A stretch of 64,000 nt of DNA from Salvelinus alpinus (GCF_045679555.1 NC_092091.1:10937918-11001917), one strand, 5' to 3'. Shown: positions 48,033 to 61,717, counted from the first letter of the stretch. Notes: generated from the letters alone by a model not told the origin. Translations and numbers: made by a program.

Positions 48033-48110
48033 GCAACCAATGATGAATGGATGTTTATACAGGGAGTGTACAAAACATTAGGAACAGCTGCTCTTTCTAT
48101 GACATTTAAG
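48033..48110 (+). repeat. Copy of the segment found at 54008-54085
   Basis: CTGCAACCAATGATGAATGG, ATGTTTATACA, GTGTACAAAACATTA and GCTGCTCTT-like sequence match 54008-54085 with few changes. The second half is the end of a Tc1-like subfamily (compare 57197). Either both loci carry one composite repeat or there was a local duplication. Confidence 0.6.
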
Positions 48111-48130
48111 ATGACATGTATAACATGATA

Positions 48131-49040
48131 TTTTCTCCCAACAATGTATCAGGCTTCTGTCAGGACTTCACCTAAGTGTTTTACCCAATAAATGACTGGG
48201 AGGTTATACATATGGAGTGTGTGACTCTCTTTGTTTTTCTTATATCTTACAGTTTATTCTCCGTTAGTCAGCACCTCCACACTAAATAATGTTCTCTGGG
48301 TGTGTGCCAGCGCAATGCTTTTTATAGGAATTAATCTAAAATCTATTAGTTTTCCCCAAAAAAATGTACCTGCTCAAACAAAAATTACGCTATTAGTTCT
48401 CTTATACCTTATTTGGACATTCTTGTTAGCCAGGTATTTGCAAACCTTGATTAATGCCTATTCTTCAGTGGTGTTTTGACAAATAGTACATTTTTGTGAG
48501 GATTATTAATGGCTAAGTTTAAAGTAGCACGATATGCTTTAGTCTATAAATTGCTATTGTCAATCTTGGTTAGACTATGATATAGGTTCATAGTCAAAAA
48601 TGAAATGGAAGTATGCTAATAATGAATATTTAATCATTCAGCAAGAGCCAAGTCAATGTCTGTCAATCTTTTTACATTGTCTAAGGGCTGAATCTTAGCA
48701 TACTGCATAATTCAAACCAGAAAACTGTAAAGTAGGAGAAAATGACATAGATTTTCAATGCAGAGATGATATCTTACTTCCCGTTCTGAAAATATTCCTT
48801 TTACATCAATGCCTGATTTACGAATGCATACAGTATCTCAGGTTAGGAGTCAACCGTATGTCAACAGAAGATGTAAGGAGAGACGTCAGAGAACATGTTA
48901 CGGGCTTTGTCACCATATCATTTGACAGGTAAATATTACTGTTACCCCTGTTGCCTAAAGGAGGTTTGAAAAGTTAAAGTTATATATGGGAAATATGAGA
49001 GTAAGGTTTACCAGTGCTGACTACACCCCACTCACACTGT
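48131..49040. other. Non-coding stretch, nothing recognised
   Basis: AT-rich DNA without a supported exon or recognised repeat. Confidence 0.45.
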
Positions 49041-49239
49041 ACAGTGCCTTCAGAAATGTCAATAAGTAAGTATTCAACCCCTTTGTTATGGCACGCCTAA
49101 ATAAGTTCAGGAATTTGCTTTGACAAGTCACATAAGTTGCAAAGACTCTCGTGTGCAATAATAGTGTTTAACATGATTTTTGAACGACTACCTCATCTCC
49201 GTACCCCACACATACAGTTATCTGTAAAGTCCCTCAGTC

Positions 49240-49370
49240 GAACAGTGCGCCGCCCTACGGGACTCCCGATCACGGCCGGTTGTGATACAGCCCGGGATCG
49301 AACCAGGGTCTGTAGTGACGTCTCTAGGACTGAGATGCAGTGCCTTAGACCACTGTGCCACTCAGGAACA
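49240..49370 (-). mobile_element. SINE fragment (tRNA-derived head)
   Basis: Reverse strand reads GAGTGGCACAGTGGTCTAAG (A-box region) and CTGGTTCGATCCCGGGCTGT (B box), then the body GGGAGTCCCGTAGGGCGGCG; the 3' tail is missing. Same type as 4264-4500. It interrupts the older Tc1. Confidence 0.85.
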
Positions 49371-49707
49371 GTTATTAATTACACTTTGAATGGTGTATCA
49401 ATACACCCAGTCACTACAAAGATACAGGCGTCCTTCCTAACTCAGTTGCCGGAGAGGAAGGAAACCGCTCAGTGATTTCACCAGGAGAAAACTGAGGATG
49501 GATCAACAACATTGTAGTTAGTCCACAATACTAACCTAAATGACAGAGTGAAAAGTAGGAAGCCTGTACATAATACAATATTCCAAAACATATATCCTAT
49601 TTGCAACAAGGCACTAAAAGTAATACTGCAAAAAATGTGGCAAAGCAATTCACTTTTTTTCCTGAATACAAAGTTTTATGTTTGCGGCAAATACAATACA
49701 ACACATA

Positions 49708-51312
<1,605 letters not shown>

Positions 51313-51733
51313 TAACTGAGTACCACTCTTCATATTTTCAAGCATAGTGGTGGCTACATCCTGTTATGGGTATGCTTGTAATCATAAAGGACTGGAAGTT
51401 TTTTCAGGATTTTTTTTTTTTACTAAATGGAGCTAAGCACAGGCAAAATCCTAGAGGAAAACCTGGTTCAGTCTGCTTTCCATCAGACACTGGGAGATGA
51501 ATTCACCTTTCAGCAGGACAATAATTGAAAACACAAGGCCAAATCTACACTGGAGTTGCTTAACAAGAGGACAGTGAATGTTGCTGAGTGTTGACTTAAA
51601 TCAGATTGAAAATATATGGCAAGACTTGAACATGGTTGTCAAGTAATGATCAACAACCAACTTGACAGAGCTTGAAGATCTTTTATAATAATGTGCAAAT
51701 ATTGTACAATCCAGGGGTACAAAGCTCTTAGAG

Positions 51734-52040
51734 ACTTACCCAGAAAGATTCACAGCAAGGTGATTCGAGAATGTATTGACTCAGGGGGTTGAATACTTAC
51801 CCAGAAAGACTCACAGCAAGGTGATTGGAGAATGTATTGACTCATGGGGTTGAATACTTACCCAGAAGACTCACAGCAAGGTGATTGGAGAATGTATTGA
51901 CTCAGGGGGTTGAATACTTACCCAGAAAGACTCACAGCAAGGTGATTGGAGAATGTATTGACTCAGGGGGTTGAATACTTACCCAGTAAGACTCACAGCA
52001 AGGTGATTCTAGAATGTATTGACTCAGGGGGTTGAATACT
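51734..52040. repeat. 61-bp minisatellite, five copies, inside Tc1
   Basis: Unit ACTTACCCAGAAAGACTCAC plus AGCAAGGTGATTGGAGAATG, TATTGACTCAGGGGGTTGAA and T. It lies between the transposase remnant and the right end of the old element, so part of the transposon itself became the repeat unit. One copy lacks an A (CAGAAGACT), and one has CAGTAAGAC. Confidence 0.94.
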
Positions 52041-52393
52041 TTTCTATTTATTTTACAAATGTTAGAGTATTTTGTGTAGATCGTTGAGAAAATATAACAA
52101 TTAAATCCATTTTAATCCCACCTTGTACCACAACAAAATGTAGAAAAGGTCAAGGGGTGTGAATACTTTCTGAAGGCACTGTACCTATCAAAGGTATTTT
52201 TACATTTTATTTTGATATTTACAAAGCCCTGACTAAGCAAATGTGCTGGTTTGAATGAAATCTCAATATATTTCACCTGGCTGACTTTATACTGCAAAAT
52301 GAGTGAAGGCTCTGGCCTTGGCCAATATTATTACGTCTCTCTCCTTACTGGTATTATGCCAGATCATGCTATTGATTGATGATTTATTGATCC

Positions 52394-52529
<136 letters not shown>

Positions 52530-52544
52530 ATAAGCTACCATGTA

Positions 52545-54005
52545 CATTACCGTTCAAAAGTTTGGGGTCACTTAGAAATGTCCTTGTTTTCCATGAAAAC
52601 ATACATGAAATGAGTTGCAAAATGAATAGAAAATATAGTCAAGGCGTTGACAAGGTTATAAATAATGATTTTTAATTGAAATAATAATTGTGTCCTTCAA
52701 ACTTTGCTTTCGTCAAAGAATCCTCCATTTGCAGCAATTACAGCCTTGCAGACCTTTGGCATTCTAGTTGTCAATTTGTTGAGGTCATCTGAAGAGATTT
52801 GACCCCATGCTTCCTGAAGCACCTCCCACAAGTTTGATTGGCTTGATTGGCACTTCTTATGTACCATACGGTCAAGCTGCTCCCACAACAGCTCAATAGG
52901 GTTGAGATCCGGTGACTGTGCTGGTCACTCCATTACAGACAGAATACCAGCTGACTGCTTTTTCCCTAAATAGTTATTGCATAGTTTGGAGCTGTGCTTT
53001 GGGTCATTGTCCTGTTGTAGGAGGAAATTGGCTCCAATTAAGCACCGTCCACAGGGTATGGCATGGAGTTGCAAAAATGAGTGATAGCCTTCCTTCTTCA
53101 AGATCCCTTTTACCCTGTACAAATCTCCCACTTTACCACCACCAAAGCACCCCCAGACCATCACATTGCATCCACCATGATTGACAGAGGGCGTCAAGCA
53201 CTCCTCCAGCATCTTTTCATTCTTTCTGCGTCTCACGAATGTTCTTATTTGTGATCCGAACACCTCTAACTTAGATTTGTCTGTACATCGCCTCTTCACT
53301 GTTGACATTGAGACTGGTGTTTTGCGGGTACTATTTAATGAAGTTGCCAGTTGAGGGCTTGTGAGGCAAACTAGACATTCTAATGTACTTGTCATCTTGC
53401 TCAGTTGTGCACCGGGGCCTCCCACTCCTCTTTCTATTCTGGTTAGAACCAGTTTGTGCTGTTCTGTGAAGGGAGTAGTAGACAACATTGTACGAGATCT
53501 TCAGTTTCTTGGCAATTTGTCACATGGAAGTCTTCATTTCTCAGAACAAGAATAGACTGATGAGTTTCAGAAGAAGGTCTTTGTTTCTGGCCATTTTGAG
53601 CCTGTAATCGAACCCACAAATGCTGACGCTCCAGATACTCAACTAGTCTAAAGAAGGACAGTTTTATTGCTTCTATAATTAGAACAACAGTTTTCAGCTG
53701 TGCTAACATAACTGCAAAAGGGTTTCCTAATGATCAATTAGCCTTTTAAAATTATACATTTGGATTAGCTAACACAACATACCATTGGAACACAGGAGTG
53801 ATGGTTGCTGATAAAGGCCTCTGTACACCTACGTAGATATTCCATCCAAAATCATCCGTTTCCAACTACAATAGTCATTTACAAGATTAACAATGTCTAC
53901 ACTGTATTTCTGATCAATTTGATGTTATTTTAATGGACAAAAAAATAGAAATATCCTTGTTTTTGAAAGAAAAGCTAAGTGACCCCAACCTTTTGAATGG
54001 TAGTG
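52545..54005 (-). mobile_element. Tc1-like transposon
   Basis: Ends CATTACCGTTCAAAAGTTTG (52545) and CCTTTTGAATGGTAGTG (54005), TA on both sides (52543-52544, 54006-54007). 1,461 bp. Same subfamily as the map1a intron element at 35969-37449. The two differ by which internal segment is deleted. Confidence 0.95.
52697..53488 (-). pseudogene. Tc1 transposase pseudogene with internal deletion
   Basis: Minus strand: MLSTTPFTEQHKLVLTRIER to STRKTPVSMSTVKRR, then directly CTDKSKLEVFGSQIRTFVRR, so about 55 residues of the DNA-binding to catalytic linker are missing. It continues through VNHGGCNVMVWGCFGGGKVG and LLQQDNDPKHSSKLC to a stop. The last part is [20 protein letters not shown] to VCKAVIAANGGFFDESKV. 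The DDE residues are visible, but a stop separates Glu from the rest. Confidence 0.92.
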
Positions 54006-54034
54006 TAACTGCAACCAATGATGAATGGATGTTT

Positions 54035-54470
54035 ATACACAGTGTACAAAACATTAAGAACACCTGCTCTTGCCATGACATAGACTGACCAGGGGAATCC
54101 AGCTATGATCCATTATTGATGCCACTTGTTAAATCCACTTCAATCACTGTAGATGAAGGGGGGGAGACGGGTTACTGAAGGATTGTTAAGCCTTGAGACA
54201 TGGATTGTGTATGTGTGCCATTCAGAGGGTGAATAGGCAAGACAAAATATTTAAGAGCCTTTGAATGGGGGTATGGTAGTAGGTGCCAGGCGCACTGGTT
54301 TGTGTCAAGAACTGCACCGCTGCTGGGTTTTTCACACTCAACAGTTTGTCCACCACCCAAAGGACATCCAGCCAACTTGACACAACTTTGGGAAGCATTG
54401 AAGTCAACATGGGCCAGCATCCCTGTGGAACGCTTTTGACCCATTTTAGAGTCCATGCCCTGATGAATGG
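54035..54470 (+). mobile_element. Degenerate Tc1-like fragment
   Basis: Starts CAGTGTACAAAACATTAAGA. Toward 54340-54450 it contains AAAGGACATCCAGCCAACTT and CAACATGGGCCAGCATCCCT, the coding end of the transposase seen better preserved (opposite strand) at 57222-57482. No open frame. Confidence 0.75.
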
Positions 54471-55490
54471 AGGGTGTTCTGAGGCTGGCTCTAATGACTC
54501 AATATTAGGAAGCTGTTCTGAATTTCTTGTACACTCTACTCTTTCTTTCTCTCGATCTCTGCTAATACATTTTGCAGCAGTCATCTACAGATGTGAATGA
54601 TTCTTAAAGACTCTCTGTACCCTAGTTAGAGGTAAAACACACACATACACACACTTTGCAGATGCAAGGCAGGAGGGAGAGTGAGCTGGTCCATATTCAG
54701 CTGACAGCCCTGCCTTCTTTCGGTCTCTCCGAGGTCTGCAGTTGGGTGACCAGACCCACACAGCCTCTCTGCCTCCCTGGATGCCATCCTGCCACCCTCC
54801 AGCCAAGCAAAACAGCCTCTTGCAGGTAGTCGCCCTAGGAACGGAACAGGGGTTGCCATGGTGACCCGTTCCGCTTTAGAAAGTGTAATTGGATACCGAT
54901 GGCTGCATGCCTGATTCCAGTCAGAGGACCATGGCGGCGAGAGAGAGGCCCCTTGATTAGGTTTGTGCTCATTAGAGCACACAGCGGGAAATCGTTTTGC
55001 AAGGGACATTTCTTATTCAACAAGTCCAGGTATTCCCTCCCCATTAGTTTTTTTTTGGGGGGGGGGGGGGGGGGGTTGGTGCCTAATGAACACAACCCAT
55101 TTGAAATCTAATTTGAACAAATAGGTGAATATGAAATAGCCTTACCTTATGTAATATAACTTTCACTCACAGTCGAAATCTGATTCTCTCTCACACTGTC
55201 TCACACGCACTAGGACCTAGAAAATCTGTACAAATGCACATTTACCTACTACATCTATGAAGGCTGATGGCAAGTGGTTATTTTCACAACCATACAAATA
55301 CCTTTACAACTCTTTATGATGAGTCATCTCATCTCACAAGGCTATTTGCTGTTTGTATATCAAGTTCTGGTTACAAGGATAAAAAGGCATTGCACAAGGA
55401 TTTACATGGTCCTTGTGGGGAACAGCCGGAGACCACTGGCATCAGTTCGATTCCCCTCTGGCTGTGAGCTCCTCATAAATCATTGAAATA
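54471..55490. other. Non-coding stretch with a G/C homopolymer run
   Basis: No exon supported. A run of T then about 20 G (55045-55075) is likely to be length-variable and prone to assembly error. Confidence 0.45.
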
Positions 55491-55502
55491 GCAATGAGCT
55501 GA

Positions 55503-56063
55503 TTGTGCTGTGTGTGTGTGTGTAAGAGAGAGGGAGGTGTGTGTGAGAGAGGGAGCGTGTGAGAGAGAGAGAGAAAGGGAGGTGTGAGAGAGGGAGATGT
55601 GTGTGTGAGAGAGAGAGAGAAAGGGAGGTGTGAGAGAAGGAGATGTGTGTGTGAGAGAGAGAGAAAGGGAGGTGTGAGAGGGAGATGTGTGTGTGAGAGA
55701 GAGAGAGAAAGGGAGGTGTGAGAGAGGGAGATGTGTGTGTGAGAGAAAGGGAGGTGTGCGAGAGGGAGATGTGTGTGTGAGAGAGAGAGAAAGGGAGGTG
55801 TGAGAGAGGGAGATGTGAGAGAGAGGGAGGTGTGTGAGAAAGGGAGGTGTGAGAGAGGGAGATGTGAGAGAGAGGGAGGTGTGTGAGAGAGGGTGATGTG
55901 AGAGAGGGAGAGAGAAAGGGAGGTGTGAGAAAGGGAGATGTGAGAGAGGGAGATGTGAGAGAGGGAGAGAGAAAGGGAGGTGTGAGAAAGGGAGATGTGA
56001 GAGAGGGAGATGTGAGAGAGAGGGTGAGGTGTGCAAGGGAGGTGTGTGAGAGAGAGAGCTCCA
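55503..56063. repeat. Purine-rich GAGA/GTGTGT minisatellite (left half)
   Basis: Irregular units of about 45-50 bases built from AAAGGGAGGTGTGAGAGAGG and GAGATGTGTGTGTGAGAGAG. Strong purine asymmetry over 560 bases on the plus strand. The Ser/Leu/Pro-rich ORFs on the minus strand are artefacts. The array resumes at 56496. Confidence 0.95.
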
Positions 56064-56495
56064 CTTCCTAACCTCCTGCCAAATGTATGACCATATTAGA
56101 GACATATTTCCCTCAGATTACACAGACCCACAAAGAATTTGAAAACAAACCCGATTTTGATAAACTCTCATATCTACCGGGTGAAATACCAGTGTGCCAT
56201 CGCAGCAGCAAGATTTGTGACCTGTTGCCACAAGAAAAGGGCAACCAGTGAAGAAACAAACACCATTGTAAATACAACCCATATTTATGTTTATTTTCCA
56301 TTTTGTACTTTAACTATTTGCACATTGTTACAACACTGTATATAATTTGAGGTGTCTTTATTCTTTTGGAACTTCTGTATGTGTAATGTTTACTGTTCAT
56401 TTTTATTGTTTATTTCACTTTTGCATATTGTCTACTTCGTTAGCTTTGGCAATGTTAACATGTTTCCCATGCCAATAAAGCCCCTTGAATTGAAT
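56064..56495 (+). mobile_element. LINE 3' end inserted in a purine-rich array
   Basis: Coding-end remnant (CTCCTGCCAAATGTATGACC ... GACCTGTTGCCACAAGAAAA) and a 3' region ending GTTAACATGTTTCCCATGCC, AATAAAGCCCCTTGAATTGA. The terminal word is a familiar fish LINE 3' end. Different family from 1-567 and 45382-46036. Confidence 0.8.
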
Positions 56496-56600
56496 TGAGA
56501 GAGAGAGATGTGTGTGTGTGAGAGAGAGGTGTGTGTGAGAGAGAAAGCGGTGTGTGTGAGAGAGAAAGCGAGAGAGTGATGTGTGTGTATGTGTGGTTGC
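56496..56600. repeat. Purine-rich GAGA/GTGTGT minisatellite (right half)
   Basis: GAGAGAGATGTGTGTGTGTG and similar units, continuing the array at 55503-56063 on the other side of the LINE. Confidence 0.9.
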
Positions 56601-56664
56601 CAGTGTTTGGTATGAATGACATCAGTGTTTGGCATCCGGTGAAGAAGGCAGACACAGCTTTCAC

Positions 56665-56852
56665 CGTCTCTCTCCCTATCGGGTGACACAGCTCTCTGCA
56701 TTCACCCACCGTCTCTCTCCCTATCGGGTGACACAGCTCTCTGCATTCACCCACCGTCTCTCTCCCTATCGGGTGACACAGCTCTCTGCATTCACCCACC
56801 GTCTCTCTCCCTATCGGGTGACACAGCTCTCTGCATTCACCCACCGTCTCTC
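56665..56852. repeat. 45-bp minisatellite, four copies
   Basis: Unit CACCGTCTCTCTCCCTATCG plus GGTGACACAGCTCTCTGCAT and TCACC. 45 is a multiple of three, so a 15-residue repeat (HRLSPYRVTQLSAFT) stays open; no sign that it is a gene. Confidence 0.95.
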
Positions 56853-57195
56853 AGGAGAAGTCAATTACGTGGGGGGGTAGCTGAAATGAAGCGGTTTCCA
56901 TAGCAACGCGTTGGCGCCGGAGCCGAGGAATGAGTCATCATTATTGTTCACGGATAGGGAGGGAGCGGGGAAGAGAGGGTGGGTGAGAGGAGAGAGAAAG
57001 CGAAGGAGAGGGACACAGAAAGGTGTCCCATCCCAGAGCAGTGACTCAGCTGTCAGGCAGCACCCTCTCTTTCTTTATAGATCAACAACACAACCCAGCC
57101 TATAGACCTTAAGCAGAGAGACCAGGAACAAAATTCCCTGTCTGGACTGGTCAACTAGATGGGACCAGTCTCACGCATACACACAGAGATACACA
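56853..57195. other. Non-coding stretch, nothing recognised
   Basis: A modestly GC-rich patch (GCAACGCGTTGGCGCCGGAG near 56903) followed by purine-rich sequence. No exon supported. Confidence 0.4.
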
Positions 57196-57196
57196 G

Positions 57197-57535
57197 TGTA
57201 CAAAACATTAAGAACACCTTCCTAATATTGAGTTGCACCTCCTTTTGCCCTCAGAACAGCCTCAATTCGTCGGGGAATGGACTCTACAAGGTGTTGAAAG
57301 TGTTCCACAGGGATGCCGGCCCATGTTGACTCCAATGCTTCACACAGTTGTGTCAAGTTGGCTGGATGTCCTTTGGGTGGTGGACCATTCTTGATACACA
57401 CAGGAAACTGTTGAGCGTTTAAAAAAATCCAGCAGCGTTGCAGTTCTTGACACAAGCCAGTGCTCCTACTACCATACCCCATTCAAAGACACTTAAATAT
57501 TTTGTTTTGCCCATTCACCTTCTGAATGTATATTG
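57197..57535 (-). mobile_element. Tc1-like 3' fragment
   Basis: Left end GTGTACAAAACATTAAGAAC. On the minus strand, 57222-57482 is open and codes the transposase C-terminus: [20 protein letters not shown] and [20 protein letters not shown], ending LRAKGGATQY at a stop. This is the part after the catalytic Glu in Tc1 transposases. The DDE domain and other end are absent. Confidence 0.85.
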
Positions 57536-57539
57536 ACGT

Positions 57540-58380
57540 CCTAGAGATTTACACAGTTATCAAAACATCGCCCCAGGGTTAGCCTACACGAAACACAGCC
57601 CTTATTTTAAGTGTTTCTAAAATACCCAATGGGAAAATAAAATGGTGGAAAAACAATTGGAACCATTTCCTCGTTTAACCGCTAAGTTTTATGGGTATTA
57701 TGACTCATACATTGGGACTCGATATATAAAAAGTAGTGGACTGAGCCTCATGGATGCATCATTTCTGTTTCAGAATGAGAGGTGGTTTAGCTCTGCTGGT
57801 GTTGCTGTTCTGCCCGTCTGGGGGAATGGGCTCAGGGACAGAGTGGAGAAGTCAGACAGAATGACATCACTCAACACGGTCACAGGATCGGAGCTACATA
57901 GACCACGCGACCTGACATGAGAACGCTGTGACACATGGTGGTGGAACAAAGAGTGGAGCTGAGGAACACAGAAGGCAAGAGCATAGAGAATGAGATAGGC
58001 CTCTAGTTGCCAAAAGGCTGTTTTTAACATGGGCAGCGCCATTGAGGGCATCCACCATGATTCCGCCATTTTAAAGTAGTCATAGTAGGAATTCCTATGG
58101 GTTGTAGCCTCAGTGGCGCTGCTTATGATGTCACAGATGCTCTAATGGCACCGATATAAAGATGAGTCCCCTATCTCTATTGGCCTGAGGAACAGCCAAT
58201 GAGAGCCAGATGGACTGGAGAGAATGCAAACAGACCACAGGTAGCATTCTTTGCTACTTTTAGGTAGTTGCGATGGGACCCTACAATAACAATATTAAAT
58301 CTGGTCTACACTAAATGTCACCACTAACATCGGCAACGTCTACAGTCCAGTTACAGGGAGGGGGGGACTCTAGAGGGAAC
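57540..58380. other. Non-coding stretch, nothing recognised
   Basis: Short ORFs on both strands (57642-57920, 57770-58069) carry no recognised motif. No exon supported. Confidence 0.45.
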
Positions 58381-58672
58381 TAGAGGTTATGAATATGTAT
58401 ACAATGCAGTGACTCTAGAGCTAGAGGTTATGAATATGTATACAATGCAGTGACTCTAGAGCTGGAGGCTATGAATATGTATACATTGCAGTGACTAGAG
58501 CTAGAGGTTATGAATATGTATACATTGCAGTGACTAGAGCTAGAGGTTATGAATATGTATACATTGGAGTGTCTCTAGAAGGAACTAGAGGTTATGAATA
58601 TGTATACATTGCAGTGACTCTAGAAGGAACTAGAGGTTATGAATATGTATACATTGCAGTGACTTTAGAGCT
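58378..58672. repeat. About 41-bp minisatellite, seven copies
   Basis: Unit CTAGAGGTTATGAATATGTA plus TACATTGCAGTGACTCTAGA, with or without an AGGAA insertion. Copies vary between about 38 and 48 bases. Confidence 0.92.
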
Positions 58673-58711
58673 GGAGGAGAGGATGTGTCCTACATGGTAC
58701 TTATCAATCAA

Positions 58712-58950
58712 GATCGTTGGTGATCACAATAAACATCGCAACTTCAGTGGCTTCCCGCTCTTCCCTATGTGAGGAGAACTAATACATTAAATGATTGTAG
58801 CCTTCAGGATCGTTGGTGATCACAATAAACATCGCAACTTCAGTGGCTTCCCGCTCTTCCTTATGTGAGGAGAACTAATAAATTAAATGATTGTAGCCTT
58901 CAGGATCGTTGGTGATCACAATAAACATCGCAACTTCAGTGGCTTCTGTC
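58712..58950. repeat. 96-bp tandem repeat, about 2.5 copies
   Basis: GATCGTTGGTGATCACAATA starts at 58712, 58808 and 58904, exactly 96 bases apart. The third copy diverges after CAGTGGCTTC. Confidence 0.95.
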
Positions 58951-59468
58951 TTTCTCTTGATTCTGTAAATGTTGCATTAAATCTCTGTGTGGGCATTCCT
59001 GAATCGTACAATAAAGGCTTGGTAGAGGCCCAATGCAGATGTTTTTATAGCAATACCAAATCATTCCTGGGTAACATTTAAGTACCTTACTGTAATAGAT
59101 CTCCATTAAAATTGGCAACAAAAAAAAGACATTTTAGCAAAGCAATTATTTTCCTAGGACTGTATGGGGGTGATGTGAGTGGGAAAACTGAAAACAAGCT
59201 GTTACAGAGAGGTTTGGAACTCTTCTTATTGGTCTATTAACTAATTTCCCGCCTTTGTGATGTCACCAGGCAGGCCAAGACTCAATCCCACCAAAATGTT
59301 TTTTCCCAAACAGCTTTTACACTAAAAGGGCATTATAATTTTTACAATATTATTCCAACCTCATAGTGTGGAAATACTAAATAAAAATATAAAAACGCAA
59401 CATGTAAACTGTTGGACCCATGTTTCATGAGTTTAAATAACAGATCCCAGAAATGTATATATACACAC

Positions 59469-59507
<39 letters not shown>

Positions 59508-59905
59508 GAGTATATATAAATAAACACAGGCATATCCCATTTTTTTGATTGCACTGGGCCTTTAACCAATTTACCACATGGTGATGTCACCATGGAAAGC
59601 CGAGACTCCGCCCATGAAATCCTGCTGACCAGAAGGTCCTGTGTAGATTTGTATTTTCAACCAGCAACTTTCAGGAAATAACACTGTTCACCTTGTTTCA
59701 CACTTCTTCAGTGTTAACTTCATAAGCTGTTGAACAATATAATATGAAAACAGGGCCGTTAAATATCTCTCTTTCTCTACGTTGCCTGAACAGACATGAA
59801 CTGTGCAGTTCCACTCACTCCTCTCCATTTAAAGTACTAATGGAAGCCAGCTTTGTGATCTGACGTGTGAAGCAACTGTGAGCATATCATCCTCTATAAC
59901 AGGGG
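58951..59905. other. Non-coding stretch with AT/AC microsatellite
   Basis: 59455-59510 contains TATATACACACATATATATA followed by ACACACAC. Nothing else is supported. Confidence 0.45.
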
Positions 59906-60075
59906 GTATTCAACTCTTACCATGTGATGTCCGGAGCCTGCTGGTTCTCTGTTCTACCTGATAATGACTTGCACCACCTGGTGTCCCAGGTCTAAATCAG
60001 TCCCTGATTAGAGGGGAACAGTGAAATAATGCAATGGAACTGGCTTCCAGGTCCAGAGTTGAGTTTGAGAGCTCT
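59906..60075. repeat. Probable dispersed repeat
   Basis: GGTATTCAACTCTTACCATG, GTCCGGAGCCTGCTGGTTCT, ACCTGGTGTCCCAGGTCTAA and CCAGAGTTGAGTTTGAG match, from memory, a repeat often seen in salmonid and other fish sequence. The ends TATTCAACTC and GAGTTGAGTT are roughly inverted. Confidence 0.6.
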
Positions 60076-60525
60076 ATAATATGATAGTGAACCTTGCTAT
60101 ACCCACAAACACCCGCATGCCCACACACACACACACTTGTGCACCTACCCACACACGTGCACCCATCAGACTAGTTAAAATGATGGATTTGTAATGCCTG
60201 AGCTTAATGGAGAACCACAACCTCCAGAGATCCGATATGACTTTTAATAAAACAACTGTGGTATTCTATTTTTAAAGTCTAAGGAGAGGATTCTATACAG
60301 CGTCACATGTCTTTGGCTGACATTACATTGCCACATTAAGTAAATCACAAATACAACAGCCCTAAATTTCACCTACAAAACACCAATCGTTAAATAAATC
60401 ATTACTATCACGATAAAAACAAGGTGAAGTAAAGTCAAAGAAAAATGAAGGTTTGTTGTACAGATTCAGCAGTGCTACGGTAGGTCTGCATTAGTGCAGT
60501 TGAGAGCATCCTTGAGATAGCATAT
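60076..60525. other. Non-coding stretch; possible ppip5k1 3' UTR
   Basis: If 62602-62693 is the last coding exon of ppip5k1 on the minus strand, its 3' untranslated region runs leftward from 62601 by an unknown distance. No convincing minus-strand poly(A) signal was fixed here. Confidence 0.3.
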
Positions 60526-60712
60526 AAGACAGCATACAAGACAGCATACAAGACAGCATACAAGACAGCATACAAGACAGCATACAAGACAGCATACAAG
60601 ACAGCATACAAGACAGCATACAAGACAGCATACAAGACGACATACAAGACGACATACAAGACAGCATACAAGACAGCATACAAGACAGCATACAAGACAG
60701 CATACAAGACAT
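60526..60712. repeat. 12-bp array, about 15 copies
   Basis: Unit ACAGCATACAAG repeated, with two ACGACATACAAG variants adjacent in the middle and a shortened copy at the right end. Confidence 0.96.
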
Positions 60713-61063
60713 ACAAAAAGACGACATACAAACTACAAAACACAATGACAAGCACGCTCTCTTCATAATCTATTGAAACGTTTTAGTTTTACAATTCTGA
60801 GAATTATGTCAAGAATGTAATGGCACTGTACAAGAACAAAATAAAATAAAAATTGTATGTAAATTGTGTTCGTAACCATATGTTTTTGTTAAAACGATTT
60901 AATGTATCCCTCCCATCTAACAAAAATATATTTTTTAGCCCTAATTACATATTCAATATAACTTTACTATCGTCTCAGGTACAACACAGATGACAAAATA
61001 ATATGTATTACAACATATGATACAGAATCGTTTAAATTAATATTAAAAACGTAACTTTGGCAA

Positions 61064-61180
61064 GACAGCAGACGTGTTTAAACTAGTAGGAGGATCCAGT
61101 ACAGACTGCAGTAGCCTAAACGACAGCAGACATGTTTAAACTAGTAGGAGGATCCAGTACAGACTGCAGTAGCCTAAACG
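61064..61180. repeat. 58-bp tandem duplication
   Basis: GACAGCAGACGTGTTTAAAC ... GTAGCCTAAAC at 61064 is repeated from 61122 with one difference (GACGTG versus GACATG), a recent duplication. Confidence 0.95.
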
Positions 61181-61717
61181 ACAGCTACTTCCTGTGGAGT
61201 GGTTTACCCTTGAAACACCAAAACATATATTCAGTAACACTGATTCTCGTTGTAAGGGAGTTGAGGCATATGTTTTTGAAAGAGGTATATGAAATATATT
61301 TTACACTTAAAACATAACCAGTATGTGTATAGAATGAGTTGTTATTTTGCGACAAAGTGGTATTAAAATGCTGTGTAGACAATGACAGGAAACAGTATCC
61401 CCATTGTATTGTACCCTTTCCCCCAAAATCATGTCAAGTACGGTAACCCAAACAGTGTACCAAAAAAAAAGGGACAACACCAACAAAACTGGACAAAGTA
61501 GTCCATATTTGATCAACTGGCTCAACTATCTCTGTGTTCCAAAGAATACGGTCAGCCATGATTCAAAATGGAGAATATTCTGAACCCGCCTCCCTCCTCT
61601 GAGAAAGGAGCTACTCATACAGCGCCACATTCTGTGTGTGCAGTTCCATATAGAATAGGATTTTGATGAAGCATGGAAATACTCAGCTCCTGTTTCTCCC
61701 ATCGTCTCTAATCAGAA

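Noticed and set aside
49240..49370. tRNA gene on the minus strand
   Set aside because: The same SINE family in reverse orientation, inserted in a Tc1.
55473..56105. 210-residue Ser/Leu/Pro-rich ORF on the minus strand
   Set aside because: Antisense of a GAGA/GTGTGT simple repeat; no conserved protein features.
60435..60766. Membrane-like ORFs (VLYAVLYA, SCMLSCML) on the minus strand
   Set aside because: A 12-bp repeat translated in two frames; hydrophobicity is a by-product.
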